Source of the DNA: Acanthaster planci
Taxonomy: Eukaryota; Echinodermata; Asteroidea; Valvatida; Acanthasteridae
Direction: 5' to 3'
Length of the DNA stretch: 64,000 nucleotides
Assembly: GCF_001949145.1 (NCBI RefSeq)
Contig: NW_019091404.1
Coordinates: forward strand, 1,912,661-1,976,660
Every line of letters starts with the position of its first letter. Positions within the stretch are counted from its first letter, which is position 1. The notes beneath the pieces are model-generated. The model worked only from the letters and a program-made list of their open reading frames with translations. It made no database searches and was not told where the DNA came from. Shown here piece by piece: positions 40,252 through 50,400 of this stretch. A program made the position numbers and the translations under genes.

Positions 40252-41260
40252 CAACTTGATATTATTCACGACGAATTTGTTTCACAGTACGAGGAAATGA
40301 TGTCACTTTAAACATTCCAGTTGCAAAGTAAACACGGTTTATATGTAAATAACTTCGTCATGGGAAGGCTGTAACGCCATTGGTTGGTCACATCGGTTCG
40401 TCATAAATTGCGACGCAGTCAGTCTGAGTGTCAAAGATAAACCTTTTTTTCAAATCTGCAATATTAAAACCTTAACTATGCGATGTATCATCCGATGAGT
40501 ATACAGCTTTTGTTGTAGATGGGGAAATTCAAAAGCGAATGCGGTTTCGGGCTAATTCAACATGATTTGGGGGAAGAAAAAATATCAAAAGTCTAGCTCT
40601 TAGTCCTGGGATCCTTGCTTTTATTTCGGGGTGTTGTTTTCTCTAAGGTTTTGTTGCTAATATTTGATAAATAAAACTACTTGAAAAAAAGATGGGGGGT
40701 TGCCCCCTGCCCCGCCCCCGGCTGGATGCCCCACTGTGTATCATCAAACGAGTCAATTGCGCACTTTCTCTGAACATTATAAATAATTTTCTAAGAATAC
40801 TAATGAATGCTGACAATATAGATCTAATTACTAAATATTCTCAATCGTAACCAGCACAATCGGCAATTGGCCATCATTTCTTAAAAGCGATATTTTTGTG
40901 CGGTATTATTCTGACTACAGTTTATGTCATTTTAAAGTCCAACGTTTAATTTGTGCATTTCGTCGGTTGAAACATCATCTCAATACATGTCTACACAGCA
41001 CATTTTTTAGCTATCTTATGAACTTAAACCAACAAACACTCAATTATTGGATTATAGAGTGATTCCATAGTATATGGACTTAGTAAACCTTAGGCCTGCA
41101 TGTTTGGAGTTGAAGTGTTCAAGTCAAGGTTTTCACCGTGCTAGCCCAACCTACAGGCAGGATCACGTGACGCTGAAATATATGTAGTTATATACTTAAA
41201 AATGACTCATTGAATTTAGGGAGCTTTGGTTTAAAATTAGCGATGTGCTTTGGGAAAAGA

Positions 41261-44200
41261 TCAGGAGTTTTCCGACGTCTGTCGCTGCGGCGTAAGGGGC
41301 GGACCTTGCGGTACCTGAGCGTGATCCGAGGCGGGTAGGCCCACCGAGGCGTGGGTTCTCTCCCGCGGCTCCTCGGGGGTGGTGTCACCGGTACCTTCCG
41401 GGGAAGCTTCCTCGGTAGAAACCGGCAGGATCGCAGAGGGGACGAGGCTGTGCGTCCTGAACTTGAAGGAAACCCTCGACCCCAGCACTATGAAGAGCCT
41501 AGTGTCGGGTATACACTGATCCATCCAGATAATCTAAGAATGAGAACGATTTCATAATCAAATGCAGTTGACGCATGAGCTCTAGTTTTGATGGGGTCGT
41601 ACTGATCGAGATTACACTGTCTCCCCCCTTTTTTATTACTGGCAGCTGAAGTTCATGACAAGTGAAACAACTGTATAGCCTATGTACGCGAACACATTGA
41701 TGACATGTATGTCAGACACTCGGCTAATTCCCGGAAGCGCTCTTTTCAACCACTTGGTGGCAGCAGACATTCGGCGTGATATAAGAAAAGCGAGAAATAA
41801 AGTACCGCGTTTTTTTAATTGCACAACTGCGTGGGGATACACCACGTACTCTCCTATGGGAAAATCGTTTTATTATCGGGGGACGCCTCCCCTGTTTAAA
41901 TATCCAACTATACTTCCCTTTGAGAAAAATTATTCCAGAGCCACGATTATAGCCTTTATTCAAGTTAGGTTTCCCCTAGCGTGTTGGGCGAAAAGAAATC
42001 GCAGCCCAACTAAGCCACTACGGCGAGGAAAATCACGCCAATTGGAGCCACTTGTAACGGTATACTAGTGTCTTTAATGTTGTGTTTATTATTTTCACTT
42101 TTGCATTATGGGTCAGACCAAGACATACATTTGGCAAAATGGCGCCTTTGAGTTGATACGTGATTACAAATTATATTTGAATACTTTCTACGAATGACTG
42201 TTGATTTCAGTCTGACTGAACCCGAAGTGTAACCAAACTGAGGCTAAAAGGACAGTTAGTCTGTTTCCTTATTTATGAGCATGCAAAGTTATTTTACTAT
42301 TGCTGATGAGTCTACAGGGAACAAGACAAACATGGCGGCAGCCCGATAAAGGTCTATATTCTATACGTACGTTTCCACCCGTGTCCACGATCTCGATCAG
42401 CCAGATTTGTGTCCGGTCCGTCTGAAGGGCTGCCATGTGACTGATGATCTCACAGTTCTGATCCCGGCGCGTCACGGCGAGGTCTACGCAGAATCCCGGC
42501 ATCAGGTAGGTGGCCAGCTGCGCTAGTAGGCCCTCGAAGGTGAAGTAAGGCGGTGCGTTGAGGCGGTAGGTCAGCTGAAGGCGCCGGCTGTCGATCTTGA
42601 CCAGTACGTCTCGCTGCAATGTAGAGGAGGATTAGAAAATCTGACAAGAGATCCGTTTCACAAGAAGTAACTGCTGACACGTGCATTGCAGTTAAGAGGC
42701 ACTTGCTTCCCCCCGGAAAAAAATGAATAATTTTACCGAGGCTAAAGAGAGGAAGAAAATAGATGAAAGGGACGTAATCACCAGTTTGCTTAACAGAAAA
42801 ACCTTACAATTTACCTTTTTGTGTACTTTTAATGGCGTACTGATTTGCAACTGATGTAGTGCTTCACATCCCCCCTGAAAATTGGACTCACGACGCTCAA
42901 GATTGCGAAGCAGAAAATCTTTTCATTTTGTGGATGGCAAAAACACCCTTGTATCTAACAAAGAAAAGTGAAAAACGCAGAATGGCCCTCAACTTTCGGA
43001 ATTCTCGTTTTCCCTTTTCCCTATTTAGGCTATGCCTACATGCACGATGTTATTCCCGTGATTTATTTCGGAATTTCTCATTAAACCACCACTCTTTGGG
43101 TGCTATTGCATACTTTCCTGCTGATGATTTTTTTTTGTGTGTATTTCATGGCGAATTTCTTATTTTAATTTACCCAGCCTGACAAATACTACGAGAGCGT
43201 TCTTTTCAACAGTCAATTTTGTAATAATCCAGGCGAAATAAGACCACCCCGCGAGCTGTTCAGCAGGCCAGATCTGTTTTGTTGATGAACCCTCCACAGG
43301 GAATGCGACAAACAACCTGACGGAATCGGTCAGGAAAAAACATCTTATTCTTCAAAGCAAATATATCCTCGCCTCTAGTGTTATTACGCCGAGCTGGATT
43401 TCTTTCCAAGGACAATAATACATTGGATTTCGTCGGCTCCACAGTTATATATAGTCGGCCTTTTGAGGGTGTCTATCATTTGATATACATGATTAAAAGG
43501 ATTTTAAGGATTACGCCTCCACAAAGAAAAGTAGAATTGGCTTTGAAGAAAAAAATATCCTCCTTCCACCCACCCCCAAAGAGCCCGGTCGCTGTTGGTA
43601 TAATACTTATAATTACATGACATTCCAAGCAAGAGATTACTCAGACAGCGAGATTTGGAGGCTGCCTGGAAACTGTCTAGTGAGCAGGCGATACGGAATC
43701 TTCAAAAGAACTCTAATTCTCATTACAGATTTCCTTCAAATCTTCTTTTCTAGTGGATATTACTTATTGAAAAAGTCAAAGATAGTGGGTTTTTTGTACG
43801 CCAGCCTGAAGTGACAGGATGACTTTGCAGACAGCAGCCGAGCTGGTTTGTGTGTCTGATGTTTGTCTGGCCGGTGAAAATTTGTTAATCGATATGTCAA
43901 TCAGTGGGCCGAGCGATCGCTCGTGATACATGTACGTACTCACTTGGTTGGTTGGTCGGTTCTTTAGTTGGTAGTCAGTGTCCTTGTATTATTTTTGTGC
44001 TTTAGATCTGTTTCGCTTAAGTGACTTTGGGTCTCAAAAATGAGAAGTTTTAGTATACGTTTTACTGTGTCAAGGGTCATTTTACATAGACCTTGATATA
44101 TAAAGTGCTTGCTAGGTACGTCATGCTGTTGGCCCGGATGGTTTGCCCAACCATTCACGGCATGTCTTGACAAACATCCCATCCGCCTCTAGTGGACGGT

Positions 44201-47200
44201 ACCAATGGGTATCTTGTGCATGCCAATGCAGAGGACAAGTACAATGTGATTTCTCATGAATTACAAGTAATTAAATATTGAATGTGCCACTCAATGTATT
44301 ACTTGAAAGACATTTTAGCTCGTCCTCACTTTTCTGTATGCAGTCCTGTGAAGTTATTGATGTGCATTTGTAAAAGGGTTTTGTTCCGCTGAACGTAATG
44401 CCATTAAATACGGGCGATTCACAATAGCGCGCCACCAAGAGTTTGCAACACGTTGGCCAATCATAACGCGCGAAATTTGTCGACCCTTTCCTAACGTGCA
44501 TTGGGTCGACAAATTTCGCGCACTGTGATTGGCCAACGCGTTGCAAATTCTTGGGGGCGCGCTATGGTGAAACGGCCGTTTTAAGTATCAATGGGATGGT
44601 GTTATTTTACTGCAGTACAGCCGTATATTATGCACATGTTAAGAACGTGCGAAGACAATGTCTCAGGACAGAATCAAGGAAAAGTTCAACAGCGTGTGTG
44701 GCCTATATAGGAATCAGAAAGAAATGTAAAGTGGTTCGCATACACGAGCTAGATGGCAGAATGGTTGTCATGTCGCAGAGTCTGACGTGGTATTTCTCGT
44801 TCTGTGATACTTACTGCATGGATGGGTTCTTGGGGAGATCCGGATTCTTCCGTGTACTCGGGAGCTGGAAGTTTCTGGTAGCTACCCGGGGGCAGCGAAG
44901 CGAATGGGTTGCTATAGAGGTGCGTCTCCGATCGTTGAGCGTGCCAAACCCCGTCCGCTACAGCCTCGGGTATCTCGGCCGCGTGTTTAACCGGACGGTC
45001 ATACTGGTCACGGAGTCCCTGACCGTCGGCTTGGCGGTGATCTTCTTGGCCCTCATGTCTCGGCCCTTGGGGGTCGGCTTGGGGTCCTTGGCCGCCGCTG
45101 GGATGAATTGGGTGATCTCCGGACAGGTGGCTGGGGTCGCTGGGGGCCCCCCGTGGATTGGTGGCCGAGGGCCGCGTCGGGCGTTGCCCAATGATGCCCA
45201 GAGAGTCGTTGACAGCGTGCGGGGAGAACAGGTCCGGTAGGAGGGAACTGGAGGGCGGGGGCTGGAACGGGGGCATGACATTGAAGACTTGCCCCGGGCT
45301 TTGCTTGTGACTTCGCTTTCCCCGCCCGTCCCTCATCAGGCGGCTCCGGTCGTAGCCTCCGAAGGATAAGTCAGCCGTCTCTACCACTGGCTTCCTGTTG
45401 TTTCGAACAGCAGCAGCGTAAGAAGAAGCCAGATACGCCCGGTTGTCAGTTTCACTGTTGGAATCACGACCAGCCTAGTGGAAGAACGTTCCCCAAAGAA
45501 GATACTGACATACATATTTCGATACTCTAGATTACGGGTGGACTGAACATTGTTTTATTTTGGCATTATTCCTGTCGGTAAGTCACTTGTTAAAATCTGT
45601 ATTACGGTAAATGGGGTATAAATGATACAAGGCACAAACATATTGCATCCAATTTTAGCTGCACACATTAACCCAGAATCGTCAGAGCACCCCATTGATG
45701 AATGGAATGATCTATAACAAGTTACGTTTGCATACACATCTCATTATATAGCGCACAGAATTTTTCCCAACACGTGATTTCAAAACAAACGGCTCTCACT
45801 TGACCGTAATGAGCATGCTGGAAATCATGTTTTTCTCGATCCACTCTAGCAACGGAAGGTTCTGGTTCGCCATTCTCGTTCGTGTGCGAGTGCGCTACCT
45901 TTGCATGTTTCTTGTCGTAGCCTCCAAGCGATAAATCAGCCGTCTCAAAGACTCGCTTCTCCTTGTTCTGCAAATTTAATAAATTTTGATCACAAAACTC
46001 TCAAATCAATGCATACACATACATGTATATTAAACTCTCTTTTGATACAAACTGGGCTTACTTTCGTGTGACATTTTTGCACACGCACAGTCTCTTGACG
46101 GATCTTACGGACACTGGGAAAAGGTGAAAATATAAGCAAGTCAGGAGTGAATAATTATAAGAAAGTACGAGAAACAGTATTCTGCACCGTATTCTCCTTT
46201 AAATATTGATGAGTGAAGTCCCAGTCATGATGTAAAGGCGGGTACCCTTGCCTCGTTTGATTTTACTCTGTATATCCATGGCGTGATGGAGAACGCGGGA
46301 CATCACCATCCCTCCTCTGATGTCTAAAAGCCCCTACCTGACTAAAGGCATCTTGGATGTGTCTTTTCTTGTCATAGTTGGCTCCAAATAGCTGCAGATC
46401 CTTGTGCCGATGTCTTCGGTTGTACGGTAGGCCCTTTCGGCTGTCAGGGTGACCAGGGGCGTCCTTAGCCCGCGCGGCGCGCACACCGATGACCCCCGTC
46501 CAGTTGAACAGGTTCGGGGGAAGCAGATCAGGCAAGACGGAGCTGGAGGGAGGTGGTTGGAATGGCGGCATGCCCTGGAATGTTCGCCCGCTGTTGGGAC
46601 CTCGCTTTCTACTGCTTTCGAGACCCATGTCAAAGTAGTCAGGGGACGCTAGCACGGCTTGGGCGTTTGTTTTGCTCACCGAGTTTCGAGTAGCCTGGGA
46701 TAGATTGCAAAAAAAAAAAACCTTTTTATCCGTCAACAAGAATAAGAAGCCATTTCGACCGACTATGAGTCCGTAGCTGTATCAAGATAGGACGCAAATT
46801 TCTTAGCAACGGGGGTGCCTTTGGCGGGAACGGCACTTTGCTGGTTCACCAACGATGATGAAATACACGCGTTCGGTAGCATTGCTACCAAACAAAATGA
46901 ACACTCTCCACCATCTACCAACAAAATGAACACTCCCCACCAACTTGGCACTTCTCAATCGATGAGGGGGTGCTTCTGCTCAAGGCTATATACTGATGGC
47001 ATCGCCCGTGAGTAGAGTGCGGGGATTTGTTGAACTATGTCAAGGATTTGTAATGTACATCTATAATGTTTCAAGAAGACAATCAACTCACCCATCTGCT
47101 GACCATCACGGGACTAGAGTCGCCCCTAACTTCCACATTTTGAGAAGCAGACCGTCTTCCTGGTCTTCCTTCCAGTTCTAGTACTGGGCGGTCGCCGTAG

Positions 47201-47460
47201 AGCCACGCACTCCTCTGCCGGCCGGAGTTGTACGCGGGTGGCTCGATACCCTGGCCTGAACCTGGGTCGGGGCTGGGATGATAGTAGTAGTACTGTGGAA
47301 CTGACTGGACCAAGATGTCCCGGTAGGGCCTAGCATGAGCGGCTGGGTAAAAGGCAGCCCGTCCTGGGGCTAGTGAGGCCAGCAGGAACAGGCAGGTGGC
47401 GAATAGGAGCAGGTACCGGAGTGGCAGGGTCGGAAACGATGGCAACTGAATTCGCGACAT
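41261..47460 (-). CDS. Secreted proline-rich protein with repeated motif cassettes; unrecognised family
   Basis: Six coding exons on the minus strand: 47092-47460, 46338-46694, 45800-45967, 44815-45474, 42371-42613 and 41261-41533. All introns are phase 0, giving 689 residues. Residues 1-35 form a signal peptide (hydrophobic core YLLLFATCLFLLASLAPG). Residues 36-518 are low in Cys and rich in Pro, Arg and Gly, with many dibasic sites. Two cassettes (exons 2 and 4) share a KR site, then MPPFQPPPSSS at 165-175 and 365-375, then LPDL and an N-x-S/T sequon followed by G(V/I)IG. A second motif recurs three times: DLQLFGANYDKK (222), ADLSLGGYDKK (252) and ADLSFGGYDRSR (333). The last two exons encode a globular domain (about 519-625) with three Cys, then a Pro/Thr/Glu-rich tail. 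I do not recognise the family. A peptide precursor or extracellular matrix protein is the likeliest reading. Exon 3 could end earlier, at HAK|GTAGCG. Confidence 0.75.
44407..44582. mobile_element. Palindromic MITE family A, copy 2
   Basis: A 176-bp element in the intron between exons 4 and 5 of the secreted-precursor gene. The left end AATACGGGCGATTCACAATA pairs with CTATGGTGAAACGGCCGTTT on the right. The centre CGCGAAATTTGTCGACCC pairs with GGGTCGACAAATTTCGCGC. It is the best-preserved copy of the family. Confidence 0.85.
46788..46987 (+). repeat. Dispersed repeat C, copy 2
   Basis: Matches 29357-29526 in reverse. Its frame includes TALCWFTNDDEIHAF and MRGCFCS. An internal short direct duplication (ACAAAATGAACACTC.CCACC twice) distinguishes it from the other copy. 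It lies in the intron between exons 1 and 2 of the secreted-precursor gene. Confidence 0.65.
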
Positions 47461-50400
47461 TTTGCAAGAATTTGGAACTACCTGTAAATTTTGAAAACAA
47501 ATAATCAATCAAGGGATTACAGTTGACAATTTGGATATTTAACAGTAAACATTCTACCAACGACACAGGCAATAAAATCGTTTCTCCATAGTGCACCAAA
47601 CGAGTTAACTGACTGATTGAGTATATCAGTCGATGATTGGATAAAAATCGTAAAGCATATTTTTTTCTGGCTTTAAATTACTTATAGTATGAACAGGTAT
47701 AACAACAAACACATTTCGCACATTTGTGAATCATGATTTTTTAAAGACAAAACCACGAATCACGACTAATGCAGCATTTGCCGATGTGTGATTGGAAAAA
47801 TAATGCATCTCGAAAGATGCTTGAAAGGCATTAAAGACACCGTCGAAGCAGACGGCAAATCCAAAGGCTGCGAAAAAAAGGCGGTGGGGAATGATGATTG
47901 TAAAATACTTGGAATTGCTCATTGATAACGAAAACGATAATGAAGATGCTTACGAGTACAGGAGGTGCAGTCTCCTAAAAACGTGCGGTTCTCAAGCTGT
48001 TGCTTAGCATTTTTGCTCCGTGTACGAAGCAGCCCGCCCTTTTTATGCAGCGGTTTCCAATGTCCCACGAGCCTACTGTCCACAACTATCCACATGGGCA
48101 CTGTCTGGTTAAGCTCCGGCCAGCTCGAATAGCCACGAGCTATTGGTCCGGGATTTCGGCGTGCAAATAGTGGGCAGTCGCTAGCTGGTCAGAGTGTTGC
48201 GGAGTAGTGTCAATCCCTCGCTATCTCGGAGGCGTGCTCTGCCTTAAGGTATAGAACCGGTATTTCCCAGTGGTAGTTCTTGCCTTGTGTACCCAAGTTA
48301 CCATCGAGCATAGTGCACTTTCAGGCCAATTTCCGCAGCCGGGTGAATAACATTTTTTGCGTTTCGTCTTCTTTTCGACAGGTCGAGCCGCTAGCAAACC
48401 GGGCCGGGTGAATGAACCTGAAGCGAGGTACCGTCTGTTTGCGGCCATAAGCACTGATTGGAATATTGGAAAGTAACGTCAGAAGTTTTCGCACGTTTCA
48501 GCGGAAATAGGGCCTACTCCTCTTCAAACTAAACAAGCCCGAAATCACCTCATGTTACGTGATAGATTACACCGAAATCGAGATAAGTTGTAACCACAAC
48601 GCCGCTGGTTTTCTGGACAAACACCCACACACAAAAAACCCAGCTGTGCACTTGACACCAAACGCGTTCAGTGCTGGTTTACAGACTCAGGCCTACTGCA
48701 TCGTTCCAAATTGTAGTTTGGAAGTAGAGCGACATTTTTAATTATCACTCTGGCGGTTTGGGTAGACATTTACGGGGGAAAAAACGGGGCACCAACATCA
48801 TCCAGTCAACTAAAATAAAACAAGAAAAACACTCATGCCATCTTAACACTGTTTGCACAATGCGCGAAATTTGTCCACCCAATGCACGTTTGGAAAGGGT
48901 CGACGAATTTCGCGCGTTGTAATTGGCCAACGCGTTTCAAACTCTTAGAGGCGCACTATTGGGAATCACCCGAATAATTCTTTTTAATGCGCTTTCCTTG
49001 AACCGGGAGATTTGCTTCCCTGTTAAAGTGTGTATGGGGTAGCGGATCTGAAGGATATTGCGCACAATGCTTTCAAAGGGCAGCAGATGCCTTTACCGAT
49101 ATCTCAAAGTGTTGGCAGCAGCCAAAAATTTCGTATCGGCTCAAGCTATCATCCGGTGCTTGGATTTGAACACAGGACATCAAGAGAGATGGTGATATAC
49201 CAGTATTCCAAACCGAACACAGTTTTTAAATCAGAGGTCTGTAACAGAAAAAGAAGGAAAACCACTCACTCATAATCGTTACAAAGTTGACGATATTGAA
49301 CTTAACGGTTGATACGTCTATCTTTGCTTACCTGATCATATCTGCGCGAGTCGCGCTCTGTCCACTAGACCTCAGTTCATCAAGTCGCTTTCTTAAGATG
49401 TCGCAGTGTTACGGACACTTCAACTTTTAAATCGTCGTTCCTTCCTGTCTGTCAAATCTTCTTGAAATGTCTAACGTGGTTAACTTGGCAAGTTGTGTGG
49501 GCGGACAGTCTGAAATTCACCAGGGGAAAAAAAATCAACCTTTTGGATAATACGTAATAGGATTGGTTTGCATTGTGTAGGGGGAAATCACATTTACGTA
49601 TATCAACGATCCCGAGCATCAATAATTGAAAGGTGTGTGTCCGCTAGTCTTGGAGACTGTCTTAAATTAAGAAGGTACTTTATTGGATCTTTCTGATCCA
49701 TGATTAAAATCGAGTTCCACGTCGAAGGATATTTTGTCACGAACAATAATGGGACATGCAGATATTAAGTCCAAAAATAAAGCATCAGGAAAGTCCCGAC
49801 GACGCCGAGACTTTGTACAGAATTGATGGATAATAAGGGAAGCAAATGGTCATGCCTATGACTGAAGGGGAATAACAGGGAATCAAAAGAAAACACTTGT
49901 TTTTTTTTGGGGGGGGGGTTGTTACTCCTGCATAATTAACAGTCGGCTGATGTGAGGGATGAGCCCTCGGTACGTCTCAGGGTAGGTGAGCCAGTGACCG
50001 TACGATCGCATGGTGAGTATTCAGGCTGACTCATAAAACGACAATAATACGCATTTTGCTAAGTATGCTTTCAATATGGCACTGTAGAGCTACCATCTAC
50101 ACCTGATTTCTATAAACATTTCAGATGTTTACAACCAGTGGCAGCGCAAGCGGAGACGGTGGAAATGTGTGATATGTTGGAGAGCCCACTTTTGAAATAG
50201 CGTGTTTTAGCAAATCACCCCCCCCCCGAGTTCACACTGGATCTCCATCAAAGAAACGCACCCAGTCAGTGACCCCTCTGCCTCCCGTCCCCCATGTTTG
50301 AGTTCAGTGTTCATTTTTTATGTTTCGAGCTAGAGAGGTCCACTGACAAATCGCGCAGGCACCTTCAGGGAGTATCATTCATGCATAGTCATTGAGTTCA

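Noticed and set aside
41682-42068. Plus-strand open frame of 128 codons
   Set aside because: It lies in the last intron of the secreted-precursor gene, has random-looking composition and no supporting signals.
44551-45240. Plus-strand open frame of 229 codons
   Set aside because: It lies opposite exon 4 of the secreted-precursor gene, whose minus frame has splice sites and the repeated cassettes. The plus frame is a GC-driven shadow.
47919-48101. Coding exon with upstream start for the secreted gene (begins MPMWIVVDSRL)
   Set aside because: A donor exists at its end, but the downstream exon has its own ATG with a signal peptide. A 5' UTR exon is the simpler reading.
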